DNA of 64,000 nucleotides. It comes from Gracilaria gracilis (Eukaryota > Rhodophyta > Florideophyceae > Gracilariales > Gracilariaceae). Position numbers and translations under genes: made by a program. The notes under the pieces were generated by a model. The model ran no database searches. It saw only the letters and a program-made list of their open reading frames with translations, and had not been told where the DNA came from. Where the stretch lies: assembly GCA_030374805.1 (NCBI GenBank), contig JARGSG010000194.1:186001-250000 (forward strand), written 5' to 3'. Numbering within the stretch: the stretch's first letter is position 1; each line of letters begins with the position of its first letter. This document shows positions 1 through 10,552 of this stretch, in pieces.

Positions 1-2409
1 GCAAGAATGGTCCGTGTGTACCCGAAAGTGGGTTCCCATCAAGTACGGTCTCAACGTTGAGAGGGCCCATACAACGGCAGGGCATTCCTTCTCCGAGACG
101 GAGTAATTCCGTTCGTGCACATTCAGTGATCTCGATCAATACCCAATAGGGTGACGTTTACCAGACTCTTCCACCTGGAACAACGCACAACTAACTTGGT
201 TCGCACTCGCATCAGTGTCAACCTCGTAGGGTAAGCCGGGTTTCGGCAGGGCCAAGACTGGTGGCCACGTTACAGCTTCAATTAGTGCTGCAAATGCGGA
301 CGCTTCCGCATCGCCAAAGGGTTCCAATTCCACTGGTCTTCCTTTCATCAGGAGTTTGTTCAATGGCGAAGCGATGTCCGAAAAGTTCGCCACGAAACGA
401 CGGTAAACGTTACACAGGCCTAAGAATGATCGAAGCTCAGTTTGAGTTCTTGGGTGGATCGCCTCTTTCAAGGATTTTACCCGCACCTCGTCAATAGAGA
501 GCTTACCTTAGCGAATAATATGCCCAAGATACTTAACCGATTCGCTGAAAAACTCGCACTTCTTAAGCTTCAAGGTAATCCCTGCGTCCCGTAAAACGGT
601 CATAACTTCCCGTACATGGGTGAGATGGTCTTCCATGTTATTGGAAAAGACGACGACGTCGTCCAAGTATACCAAAGAGGTGGTCCACTTGAACCTAGCC
701 AGGAGAATATCAACCGCTCGCTGAAACGTTGCGGGGGCGTTCGTTAACCCAAAGGGCATTCTCCGCAAACGGTACAGGCCTTGATGGCACACGAAGGCCG
801 TCTTATCCTTATCTTCTTCCCTTATGGGCACTTGCCAGTATCCCCAATTGGCATCTAAAGTGGTAAATACTTTCGCGCTCCCTAGAGAATCGATATATTC
901 GTCCATACGGAGAATCAGGCATACGTCTTTCACTGTAACCGCATTTAACTTTCGGTAATCGATACAAAATCTCCATGATCCATCCGGCTTCGGCACAAAA
1001 ACAACTGGTGACGCCCAAGGGGATTAAGCGGGCTCAATAACGCCGGCTCGGAGCATCTTCTCGACTTGAGATTTTTCCTCTTCTCGGGCCTTCGGTCCTG
1101 CCCTGTAAGGGTGTTGCGCAATGGGCCGAGTGTTCGGAAGTAGATCGATGCAAAGCTCTGTGACTCCAATTGTTCCGAGAGTACCATCCCACATGGGCGT
1201 AAACTCGCGAAGCATATCGCGTAGCTTCTCTCGATGCGACTCCGGTACGTGCTCCAAATTGAGCTTCATTAACTTCTCAACAGGGTTCGTCTGTTCAGTG
1301 CCAGGTGGCAACGGCTTAACCTCAAAAGGTGCTGGGGTGTCTGAACCCGAGTTCTTCTGGGTATCATTCGTATCGGCTTCAAGCGACTCATTCCGTAATT
1401 CGGCGAATTCGGCGGCCTCCTCCCCCTCCTTAGGGTGAGATACACCGAGCACAGTTCCAATCGGAATATTCGTGGGTATCACTGCAGTGGGGTGCGATAG
1501 TACCGTGCCAATTACTTGGTTCTTTGTTAACCATTGTTTGGTTTTGCCAAGATTGGCGACGAGGACCTAAAAGGCTTCATCCGGTTGAATCGTTACAGCT
1601 CCATTAGCGAAAGCGATCTGGCGCTCTTCATATAGTGCCGGTGACGGCTGCACTGTGTGTAGACCAAACTGTTTGGTGACGACTTCGACCCACATCTGGG
1701 ACTCCGGCGAAAGGTGCACCGATTTGAGCACGTGCAACTTCGTTGATGCCACTGTGCCTTTGTTAGGCTGATGTGCAACCGGAAGCGGTACTTGTTTCCG
1801 CGTAGCAGCTCGCAGAGGTCTCCGGACAATCGGAATTATTGAACCGTCTTCCATTTCTATGGTACGCTTCCGAGGGCGGATATTTTCCACAAACCTGTCA
1901 CAGAAATCACAACCCAGTATAACTGGTGCGGCTAGCGAATCGCAAACGAAAAAATCTACCTTCACGAGGTGCCTTCCTAATCTTACCAGGAGCGATATGT
2001 AACCAGCCGTACTAATCGGATTGTTGTTGGCATCCGAAATGTCCATTGGTGGACCGTAACGAACACGTTCCTGAAGAGCAGGCGGTATCAGTTTCCTGTA
2101 AATAAGGTTAGGAGCAGCGCCTGTGTCTAGGACTGACAACTGACGAACCATAAAATGTTCTGAAAGGCCGAGATCGGCGTAAACTTTATAGTTCCGATTG
2201 GCCATGACCAGGATTCTATCCGGGAGACGGGGATTACGGGCCCGTATCCACGGTCGGCAAAGAACACAAAAGTGTTCCTAATCCACGTCGGTGGCTGCCA
2301 TTTTCCTTGATAGGATCGTAAAAGTCGGGGAGCGAAGCGGAGGCGCCTCGGGCGTCTTCTGCTTCGACTTGGAAGACGCCCCTCCCGTCGGGGAGACTCC
2401 CGTGCTTAG
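1..2409 (-). pseudogene. pol: Pol polyprotein of element 1 (protease, RT, start of RNase H), degraded
   Basis: A single reading frame runs from the frameshift site at the Gag stop to the window edge. Protease has the active-site motif DTGA (LSVLDTGAAPNLI) near 2130. Reverse transcriptase has the FGLTNAPATFQRAV block and the YLDD catalytic box (about 660-675). RNase H begins with the DTDAS motif near 215. In-frame stops lie at 2278-2280, 1567-1569, 1024-1026, 508-510 and 136-138. Comparison with elements 2 and 3 shows they replace Ser, Lys, Gln, Pro and Trp codons. No insertion or deletion is needed to keep the frame, so decay has been by substitution. As it stands it cannot make a functional polyprotein without suppressing five stops. 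Confidence 0.88.
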
Positions 2410-2415
2410 TTTTTT
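2350..2415 (-). promoter_or_regulatory. candidate -1 programmed frameshift signal, gag-pol junction of element 1
   Basis: The last Gag codons form a canonical slippery heptamer A_AAA_AAC (2415-2409), followed directly by the Gag stop TAA. The Pol frame is -1 relative to Gag and open from the heptamer. Downstream on the same strand are two hairpins: CTCCC/GGGAG with a CGAC loop (2395-2382) and a perfect 10-bp stem GGGCGTCTTC/GAAGACGCCC with a 12-nt loop (2381-2350). In this copy the codon at the position of the Pol ATG seen in elements 2 and 3 is ACG, so frameshifting is the simplest route to Pol. The 13-nt spacer to the first hairpin is longer than usual. Confidence 0.6.
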
Positions 2416-4508
2416 GGAGCCGGAACCGCCTGATGCGGGCGATTTCTCTCCGCGGGACGTACCTGATTCCCGTTTACCGGTTCGCGACGCTGAGCCTGAA
2501 AGTTACTCTGCGCGAAGGCAGGGTTGCCATGCATGGTTCCAGCAGCCCCCTTAAGGGCCAACGAATGCTTAGCACCTTCATAGGATGTTATGGGGACCCG
2601 TGCCTGTTCCTCGGGCGTCAGAGACTCGAACTGAGTGACGATTTTCAACCTATCCCTTGCCGGGACCGTGCACTGCGGTGAAATATGACCAAACTCATAA
2701 CATTCGTAGCAGATCACTGCGATTGAACCATCGGTGGGACGCGCTATAACACGACCCTGCTGGGTGCTATCCCTCCATCCTGGGCGAGTTGTCCTCATCA
2801 TGCGACCTTCATAGGATATCGATGCTGCCGGAACTCGGCGGTCCTGAGCATACAGGGCCGGATCGCACTCCGTAGACGGCACCGTGGTTGACGGCAATTC
2901 CAAGGTGGCAATTGAAGTGCCGATAGAACTCGTATTGCTACCTATGGGGTGCACATTATCCATGTCTATACTGGTTTCATTACCATATGAAAGGGCCAGA
3001 GAAGAGTCAGAATTATTGGCAAACAGTACCTTACGAGGCTTCGACTTGGAGGGACGCCGAGCTCGGAGCGTATCCCCTTCAGCCTGGGCGTACTGTACCA
3101 ATTCCAAATAGGTTATCTTCCGATTCTCCTCCCGATAACGGGCTACCAGTGCCCGAATCGTGGGACTTAAGCCATCGACAAACATCGCACATCTCTCTTG
3201 TGAAGGATGAACATTACCACAGCGGTGGGAAGCCTTATTCAGGCGCGTTGAATAAACCGTTTCCGTTTCTTCCGGACGTTGCTTCAGTTCCCTAAGGGCC
3301 GACGTAGCCTGCTGAATGGCATGAACAGTAGCGTATGACCTTAAGAGGTAATGAACCGCTTCGGGCCAGCAAGTAACGCCGCCTTCGGAGGCTCTAAACG
3401 ATCCAAGGATGGAATTAAACTGGTCTTCAGCCTGACCTTTCAGGTAATAAAGGAGGGCAATGTACGCCTGTTCCTCCGTCATTCCGAGAATATCGGCTTT
3501 ATGAACGAGTCTAGAGAGGAAATCCAGCACCCGGATGGGGTTTTCTCCTGTAAACTCGCGATTCTTGAGTGTCACGCTGAGCTTATGGATGTGCGCCCTC
3601 ACTTTTTCGGTACTTCTAGAGGTTCTCTTCCCTTCGAACTTCTGTAACCGATAATAACGGTACGATAACAACTTCCGATAAAGCGGATTCGTAGGCTTCA
3701 ACTCCTTAAGACCAGGACACTTAGCTCCCTTCTCCCGGGTACGAATTGCACCTTGAGAGGTAAACGTGGCCCTTGAACGGGACGATCGAGAGTGTCGACG
3801 ACGACTACCTTCCGAGGCAGCGGACGATAACGACGATGACGAGCGGTCCGAGCTGTCAGAGTCAGAGTCAGAGTCGGACGAATCCACGTGGTGGCGAAAC
3901 TCTTTTGAGGACTTGCGATGGCTCTTCTTATCAGAGTGATGGACGAAATCTTTCGAAACAGACTTCTCCCGTGGGGGGACTTCTGCTTCTTCATCCATCC
4001 TAATAATGGCTTCGAGGGTACCCAGACGGGCGTGAATTCGATCTGTTGTGGCACGGAACTCTTCCATTGTCCGATAATAGCCATCCACGAAACCCTGTGG
4101 GGAACCAAAGCACTCCAAAATTGAGTTCATTTCCTGTCTCAGAAGCTGGATTTCTCCCGAAACATCTCTCATTTGAGCGTCTTTCACTTTCTCGCGAAGC
4201 GATTCGACCTCCTTTTTGAGTGCAGCTTGAGAGCTAGCTCTCACCGCACTCTGGGCATCAAGCATGCGAACTTGAGTATCCGATTCGGATAATACTGCGT
4301 CACTTGCCGCAGCAGCGGATAAGGGTCCTTCCAGAGGAATGGAAGGGGGCCCGGCCAGTGGGGCATCAGACGTCTTCGACGGTTGTTTCCGTCTCCCGGA
4401 TTTCTTCTCCTCCACCGGTAGCGGTTCAAGAACTGACCGCGCTTGCGGGGGTAAACCAGAACCGACAGAACGGGCCTTGGACGGACTTGGCTGTTTTCCC
4501 GATCCCAT
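2406..4508 (-). CDS. gag: Gag protein of Ty3/gypsy element 1, intact
   Basis: This 700-residue ORF starts at MGSGKQPSPSK and is the only uninterrupted Gag in the window. It should form the cytoplasmic particle and bind the element RNA. The N-terminal 90 residues are basic and Pro/Ser-rich. Residues about 90-170 are charged and heptad-like, predicted coiled coil. A Ser/Asp/Arg-rich stretch follows (about 215-255). The capsid-like region (about 275-480) has the landmarks of retrotransposon Gag families, including FTGENPIRVLDFLSRLV and the phrase VTCWPEAVHYLL. A CCHC zinc knuckle, CYECYEFGHISPQC (C-x2-C-x4-H-x4-C), sits at residues 600-613. Start chosen because the same ATG context is kept in elements 2 and 3. 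The stop overlaps the frameshift site. Confidence 0.93.
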   Translation of the reverse strand: MGSGKQPSPSKARSVGSGLPPQARSVLEPLPVEEKKSGRRKQPSKTSDAPLAGPPSIPLEGPLSAAAASDAVLSESDTQVRMLDAQSAVRASSQAALKKEVESLREKVKDAQMRDVSGEIQLLRQEMNSILECFGSPQGFVDGYYRTMEEFRATTDRIHARLGTLEAIIRMDEEAEVPPREKSVSKDFVHHSDKKSHRKSSKEFRHHVDSSDSDSDSDSSDRSSSSLSSAASEGSRRRHSRSSRSRATFTSQGAIRTREKGAKCPGLKELKPTNPLYRKLLSYRYYRLQKFEGKRTSRSTEKVRAHIHKLSVTLKNREFTGENPIRVLDFLSRLVHKADILGMTEEQAYIALLYYLKGQAEDQFNSILGSFRASEGGVTCWPEAVHYLLRSYATVHAIQQATSALRELKQRPEETETVYSTRLNKASHRCGNVHPSQERCAMFVDGLSPTIRALVARYREENRKITYLELVQYAQAEGDTLRARRPSKSKPRKVLFANNSDSSLALSYGNETSIDMDNVHPIGSNTSSIGTSIATLELPSTTVPSTECDPALYAQDRRVPAASISYEGRMMRTTRPGWRDSTQQGRVIARPTDGSIAVICYECYEFGHISPQCTVPARDRLKIVTQFESLTPEEQARVPITSYEGAKHSLALKGAAGTMHGNPAFAQSNFQAQRREPVNGNQVRPAERNRPHQAVPAPKN

Positions 4509-4633
4509 TCCAGTGACAGAAAGAAACCCAAGGGGGGAAACAACTTCAAAAACAACAACAAACTTCTAGTTTCGAAATATTATTAGTACTACTTCAATTA
4601 AACTTCCTTTTCAGGATCTAGTCCACTAGACTC

Positions 4634-4651
4634 TTCTAGGTCGCAAGACTA
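4634..4651 (-). other. primer-binding site of element 1, mutated
   Basis: The 18 bases three nucleotides inside the 5' LTR align with the PBS of element 2 (TGGTCTCCCGACTTAGAA) but carry several substitutions. The undamaged version would pair with the 3' end of a tRNA ending CGGGAGACCA. I cannot assign the tRNA. Confidence 0.7.
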
Positions 4652-4654
4652 GAA

Positions 4655-5648
4655 TGTAGAGCAAACCCCAAAGAGGGTACGTGTCCACCAAGGTGTCCGA
4701 GTCCTGCTCCCAGGAAAGGGCGAACTCAGAAGTAGAGCCCTCTGCCCGTGCGCGTGCCGCGTGGCAGCCGGGTGTAAATCGAAGACGGTGCTGGAATAAC
4801 CTGCAGAGGTAAAGAAGAGCTTGGGCCTAGAGAGGAATAACTGACGACGGATCAAGAGAAAACGAGTCTAAAAGTGGAGCGAACGGTGCCGTAAGACGGT
4901 GTAATGCTCCTACGGAGAACCACACGAGCGAAGCTACGGGCCGTGCAAACGGCGCAAACAGGGCCGATAGCGGAACGAGACACACACACACGAGTGTCCA
5001 AATATAACTCTATACAGAGGCGGAAGCGAGACCTGCACCAGGAACACGATGAACAAAACAAAGATCCGGTACCTCGGTGAATGACAACAAATACAACCTG
5101 ATACTGGGGTAATCAGTGAAACAAGCCAGAAACTGGTAGTAAAGAACTTCCTTAGGGACCCTGAGGGGTGATTGTACCGAGACCAGTCGTGGTTACTCTC
5201 CTTAAAGGAGTCGTGAACCTACGTAGGCAGTAGCAACCATGGCCCAGCCCTCGGGATGAAGACCACGTACTTAAAAAAGATACGACTTACGTGAGTTTTA
5301 ATTAGTGGCTCCGGGGCAAGATTGCCCGAGCATATATACTATCTACTGTATCTAGGGCTGCGCACTCCCACAGGAGCTCCACACGTACACAACCCAGTGT
5401 CAGGGTGCCAAAGTATCTACCCAGCAGTTGTCACGCCAAATATTTGGACAAATATTCCACAAGGCCCTACTGTACACCTATTTCATAGGTTCTGTCCCCG
5501 ATTCACCTAACAAGGTACGCGTCAACAATATTTTCACTTTTTCCTGAAATGGGGCTCATATTCATAGTCTGAAACGTCAAATCTCAATGGATAGAGTTCC
5601 ATTATGAGAAACGTCATTGTGCCGACATCCGATTGCTATTGCTTCACA
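4655..5648 (-). repeat. 5' LTR of element 1 (994 bp)
   Basis: Homologous end to end with the LTRs at 34911-35907, 45916-46912 and 47784-48778. It is bounded by TG and CA on its own strand. It contains the family's A/T-rich ATATATAC block near 5331, which is the likely TATA region, and a CCTACGTAGG palindrome near 5220. The flanking bases beyond 5648 are CTTTT, but the matching flank of the 3' LTR lies outside the window. Short ORFs inside it are also found in the other LTR copies without coding conservation, so I do not count them as genes. Confidence 0.9.
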
Positions 5649-5772
5649 CTTTTGTGCTCATTCCGTCGGAAATGAACGCTGCCAATGAACCATCTCGGCC
5701 ATTAGAGAGAGCCGTGTCGAAGACTTTCTTTGTAAGAACATCGGGTCACTATCTTTCGTCGATCACGGGATA

Positions 5773-5917
5773 GGAACAGTTCATCTTCTGTCGAGAGTAC
5801 TGTGTGCTTTAAGTTGTGCTTAACTGCACGGTGTTTAGAAATGGCCGTCTGCACCATCCAGTACCCAGACATTCAAGATCCTACGCCGCAAAGCGATAGA
5901 TTTGCCATGAATAATAT
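5773..5917 (+). repeat. direct repeat, copy 1
   Basis: About 145 bp, starting near GGAACAGTTCATC and including GTCGAGAGTACTGTGTGC. It recurs at 6104-6248 about 331 bp downstream, with roughly one change in eight bases. There is no conserved reading frame. Confidence 0.8.
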
Positions 5918-6103
5918 ATTTTCGAGGACCCGCAGAAGTGGATTTATGAGAGCTAATTCTAGAAGCGGCGTAGCGCAAGATGCTCTTCAACGACGCAGAC
6001 GACCTTGGTATTCGTCCTGCTGCGTTGTTTACCAAGACGACATTGGTTGTTTCCATCAATTTGCGCCACGCTCGCTTTGCTGAAAACCCACCCACCCTAT
6101 TCT

Positions 6104-6248
6104 GGAACTGTACATCATTTGTCGAGAGTACTGTGTGCTTTAAGTTATGCTTAACTGCACGGTGTTAAAAAATGGCCGTTTGCACCACCCAGTATCGAGA
6201 CATTAAGGGGTTTACGCCGCGTAGCGATAGCTTTGCGATGAATAATAG
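6104..6248 (+). repeat. direct repeat, copy 2
   Basis: Second copy of the repeat at 5773-5917. The identity falls off sharply after GATGAATAAT, which gives the right boundary. Confidence 0.8.
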
Positions 6249-7455
6249 CAAGTGCTCTTCTATCGGGGTTGTATGAAAAATAAAACCTTTCTTCGTGGGT
6301 TTTATCTTGTTTATCACTTGATCCGTCACGTTGAAGGTGTTTGAGACGCTTTAGGTTAGGTGGGAGGGATTTGGGTTCAAAAAAATCGTTCAAATTCTAA
6401 AAAGCTACATTTTGATAACCAAGGGACTTTTAGCTTAGTTCAAAACCCGTTCCTACGCGTTCATAATATTTTGGACGCATGGCAAGATACTCTTCTAATA
6501 GTTGGGCTTGTTCTCGAAGCTCTTTATTGCTTTTCCATCTTCCGATGCGCTCTTATCAACAAATGCCAGTCACTACACACGTTTAAAACGGAGTACCACT
6601 TTCATTTTGTGCGACCACTTGAAGTAGTACTGAAGACTAGCTATGACTACAAAGAGATGGTTTATGGCGAACGCGATCGATTTCAGAAAACAGAGAACTA
6701 TTAGAGCAACACTAACGCGTGAAGGGCAATACAAACCGAAAGAAAAAGGGTTGATACATTGGCGCTATGCTCTCTTGTGACACAGGGCGTACATTTCATG
6801 TATTTGAACTTTCGACACTCCCCTTCGACCTTTGTTTACTACCAAGCCGGATTACAAAGCTTACAGAAGAACTGGTCCAACTCATCCGGTTACCTTCACA
6901 CTGTAACTCCCTCTTTTGCTGTACAAATGTACAATCTCTTTGTCTAATATCACTTCTGGGACTCGAACCCAAGGTCTACAGCGCGAAGCTGGGCCCATAA
7001 CCTGTTAGAAAGGTATCAGGGTGTAGTCACGAAGGTTGAACAAAAGAGTTGAACTCAGCCTAGTTTACTGTCACTAGTTGCTACTTATAAAGTGGTGGCT
7101 TCCAACCACTAAGTCACACAAATATATAAACTCTACTTTTTGTGTTTTGTTGCAACCCGTTTGGAACGTTCAGCTGAACTGGTCTAGCCGTTTGTGCTGC
7201 GCAGAGGTGCAGCACAACGTCTTGCACCAGACAGTTCCACTGGAGCGTTTCAGTCTCTCCACACAATGATAGTAGCGTCTGTAAACTCGTCTAGACAAAA
7301 CGCCTTCTAAACTCTGAAAACGAAGAATATGAAAAGCAGAATTTACTTGCAGGAACATGTTGAAAGAAAATCACCTGGGAGATTTTCTGAAAAGGACTCG
7401 GTTCATTGGTACCAATATGGCTTTTATGACCTACCTTCATAAATCTCGTAAAGGA

Positions 7456-7890
7456 TTAGAGACCACACTGGTCCTTCTCAACAGCATCTCTGAGTTGGGC
7501 GGCGGCATTAGAAATTCCAGAGTTGGTGCAGAACGCATTTCGGAGCGACTGAGGAAGGTCATATTCGGACCTCCGGAACCAGCAGTAAGTCCTTCCCCTA
7601 GGAAACTCTGGTGCCTTGACAACTCCGGTTCCCTGGTCGTTCCTATTGCGCGGCCAGCCTCGATATCCATTTCCCACGGTAGCTGTGGTTACATATAAAT
7701 CTGCATAGGCTCCGGTGCTTTTGGGGTGCAAAGAAATTCCGCAGCCACCAACAAGGCCCTTCAATCCGTACGCGAATAAGGCTTCAGGGGTGAGGGCAAG
7801 GAAATCGCTCTTTGTGAGTGCGGCGGAGACGGTAGCAGCTATGGCGCTGAGAAGTAGCAAAGCCATCATGGTCGGTGCCTTTGTCATCAT
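7456..7890 (-). CDS. small secreted protein with four cysteines, copy 1
   Basis: 144 residues, function not recognised. The N-terminus is a clear signal peptide: basic MMTK, a hydrophobic MMALLLLSAIAATV core and a likely cleavage at VSA-A near residue 24. The mature chain of about 120 residues has four cysteines, enough for two disulphides, and the family-wide core GYRGWPRNRNDQGTG. The start at the paired ATGs is kept in three of the four copies. It reads minus, divergent from the ankyrin gene 2.7 kb away. A TATA box lies 117 bp upstream. Paralogues are at 17726-18160, 26231-26665 and 30956-31390, and a fragment at 12218-12289. Extracellular or wall localisation is an inference from the signal peptide. 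Confidence 0.88.
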   Translation of the reverse strand: MMTKAPTMMALLLLSAIAATVSAALTKSDFLALTPEALFAYGLKGLVGGCGISLHPKSTGAYADLYVTTATVGNGYRGWPRNRNDQGTGVVKAPEFPRGRTYCWFRRSEYDLPQSLRNAFCTNSGISNAAAQLRDAVEKDQCGL

Positions 7891-8006
7891 TTTGATTGAA
7901 GGAAAGGAGATAGTTTGAGAAAGCGGAATTCAGTAAGTGTGTCGTAGCTAAGTAGAGCTTGTGTGGAGAGAGTGAAAGAAGTTGTGAGACTCATTGGGCG
8001 CATCGA

Positions 8007-8014
8007 TTTATATA
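8007..8014 (-). promoter_or_regulatory. TATA box of secreted-protein copy 1
   Basis: TATATAAA on the minus strand, 117 bp before the ATG. The same box is found at nearly the same distance in all four gene copies, with a conserved GGAGAGAGTG-type block between it and the start codon. Confidence 0.7.
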
Positions 8015-10552
8015 CAGAACAGTTTCATGAGATCAGATGCTGCGTTGAGCAGATGACCTCATCGGTCACATCAATTGGTTGCGGAGAGGGTCCGCAACGA
8101 GATACTGTTCAAAATTGTTGCTGATTCTGTGGAAGAGTGAGGAAGATACTCTTGTATACATATTGGGAAAGTGTGCTTTGGAGACAGTAACCAGGGGAAG
8201 AAGAGGGCAAACAGAGCTGAAACCTCTGTTATTTTAAGATATAAACCCGAGGCAGGGGAAGGTGGAAGCTTGATGAAGAATAGGGGAGTATTTGGTGACG
8301 ATATCCTATCCCGTTGCTAATGGACCATGTTGCCGAAAGCCGAGGAACGACTAGGACTGCAGTTCATTACCTATGTGTAAGGGCGGGACTTGTGATCGAC
8401 ACTTGTTGATGGCGAATTCATCGAGCTGAATAGCTGGCGAACAGCTAGGCTTTGGTTGACAAGGCGTTCTGGAAACCTTTTGCTGGAGTTCGAAGAACAT
8501 GTTGAGAACAAAGCAGAGAATTGCACCAGTGTAAGCCTGCTGTGGCACATGAAGGAAACATGGGCACCTGAACACTAGAGCAACCGAAATACAACAAGAA
8601 TTTCGAGTAGAGGCGGGCGTTTTACAGGCTACGGTTGCCTGCGGTCCACAATCCTGAGATAGTTGGTTGTATGACTGACATGGAAAACAGATGAAAAGAT
8701 GTTGCAACGCTGAAGTGCTTATCCCCATCTCAAACGAGTTGTTTGTTCAATAGTGATGCTGGAGCTTTGAATAGTTGTGGTGCGTCGTTGTCAATTAGAA
8801 TAACTGAGTCACAAGAGCTGTTGGCAAAGGCGTTTGGGTTTTGGTGTAGAGGTTTTATTTTGGCAAGCAGAAGGGTAAGTATAATAGTGCATTTGTTGTG
8901 CAGTACCCACACAAGGCCACCTTTAATACTGATATGATTATCGGAACCAAAACAAACGGGTTGTATAGTACTGCGTTTTGAACAGATGCAAGTGTGCGAT
9001 ACCCCTCTGTTTACGGTGATTCTGTAATTTGCTCAGGAGAACTCAGGGAAATGAAGAACTGCAGAGTGGTAAATGGAAGAAGGATGAAACGTTGTGTATG
9101 GAAATCTTTTGTTAGGATGGAAGATGGAACGATGATAAAGAATTGTGCACTTGCAAAGATATTTGAGAGCATGATAGGATAGAGACAAACCAGGAACACC
9201 TACAAGTGTATAACAGCGACCGACACATCTAGAACAAAGCCGAATGTAAGCTGTGGTCGGGCGGTTGGGCTTCCAACGACCTGACTAGAACACTCGACTG
9301 TGGATTGGAGGACCACATTGAGCCCTGTTTCACGTTGCTGAGATGCACATTCAGGTAGCCGTGGCGGAGGAAGGCGGGCGTGTTGTCGCGGCCGTGTAGC
9401 AGAAAAGTGACACAGAGGCAAAGCCGCCATCGCTGATGGGGGGGGGATCATGGTTTCGCCGTGTAGAGTGAGAACGCGGGAGGCAAGTGCATGGCTGTAG
9501 CATGAGCGCTGACCGCGTTAGCATGAGTCGACATTCTGTAATACGAAGGTAGATCACATTTGCGTCATCCGTCAAACTGACAATTGAGTTTTTTTTAGGC
9601 TGAGCGAAGGGGGCGATTACTGTGCTGCACTGCTGGAGTGGCTTGGAAACGTGTAAAGTGTTGTTAACGTGTGTACTGCTACTCGCTGTACCACTACACA
9701 TACGGTGTACGCGTGGAAATCCTGGCCTTGGTGTTGTTACTACTGTGCGACGTGTCAAGCAGCCGCCGCACGAACTCGCTCTGCTCTGCACGTTGCGATG
9801 CGGCCTTCATCGTATTAGATAAAAGGGTAAAGTTGGGGTCTCGAAGTTACCAGAGGTCTTCTTCATCCCCCTATAATCGGGTTTCTGTTGTCCGCACACT
9901 CGCGCTTTTCAAACTTCAACGATATGAAGGCCGGGCCCAATTAGGATGGCACAACTATGCAAAAACGCCGAGCGGTGGATTGGCCAGAAATTGGGCAGCT
10001 GTCATTCCTCCACGAGTTTGTTCCTCCAGCTTGGTAGGCACACAAACATTACAAAGTTTGTATATCCAACTCTGTACGAATTGGCTTCGTATTCTGTGAT
10101 GCGAAGTGAGAAATGCTTGTATTACAAAAAACGGGCAAACGGGCCTACCAAGTGTTAACAAGATCGAATAGATTCCGGGGGCTGATACGTAGCGTTCGGT
10201 CAATGGCAGAAGGGAACCTCACTGCTTTTTTCGGGGCAGCCTCTATGGGGAAGTATCGGTTGCTGAAACTTATTCCGAAAGAAGTAACGGTGCAAGCTTT
10301 GCTCGCTGTACCAAGAAGTGGGGTCAGCCAGCCGGTTGGAGCCTTCCAACACGAAGGGAAAATGGTTCTGCCCCCATGAACAATCGTAGACAAATGGTGA
10401 AAAGAACCGTCGGCTGGAGGTGGCATGCCCACTTCTCTAGTTACTTTAGTTCTGTCGAACGTCTGCCCATCCGTTTCAGCATACTCGGCGCTTTTTGCCT
10501 TGCCTTGAACTTGCCATCGGCAACCACTCTCTGTTATACCATCTTCTAAACC

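Larger units (their letters stand above)
1..5648 (-). mobile_element. Ty3/gypsy chromovirus-type element 1, 5' part, cut by window edge
   Basis: Read on the minus strand the order is 5' LTR, primer-binding site, Gag, a frameshift site, then protease, reverse transcriptase and the start of RNase H. The 3' half lies beyond base 1. Gag is intact, while Pol carries five in-frame stop codons and no visible frameshift. The element closely resembles elements 2 and 3 (34911-58894), so its missing part probably carries integrase, a chromodomain ORF and an antisense gene. The LTR begins TGTGAAGC at 5648 and ends CTCTACA at 4655. Confidence 0.93.
5649..7289. other. intergenic, no supported gene
   Basis: No convincing coding frame. 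The stretch holds a direct repeat (5773-5917 and 6104-6248), a short dispersed repeat (6749-6800) whose inverted copy lies at 30418-30472, and a tRNA-like box-B sequence near 6967 on the minus strand. Bases just left of 7290 resemble the right end of the duplicated units (compare 30780), which suggests that another unit once lay to the left. Confidence 0.6.

Noticed and set aside
4649-5061. Small ORFs in LTRs, also at 35438-35964, 46506-46924, 47649-48190 and 59336-59580
   Set aside because: They lie inside LTRs, vary in start and stop between copies and show no coding-type conservation.
6955-7010. Possible tRNA gene: GGGCCCATAACC on the plus strand resembles a Met anticodon arm, and GGTTCGAGTCC on the minus strand resembles a T arm
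   Set aside because: The two signals are on opposite strands and no full cloverleaf can be folded on either. At most a tRNA-derived repeat.
8351-8728. 125-codon frame upstream of secreted-protein copy 1
   Set aside because: The start codon and frame are lost in the equivalent DNA of units B and C, and no motif is present.
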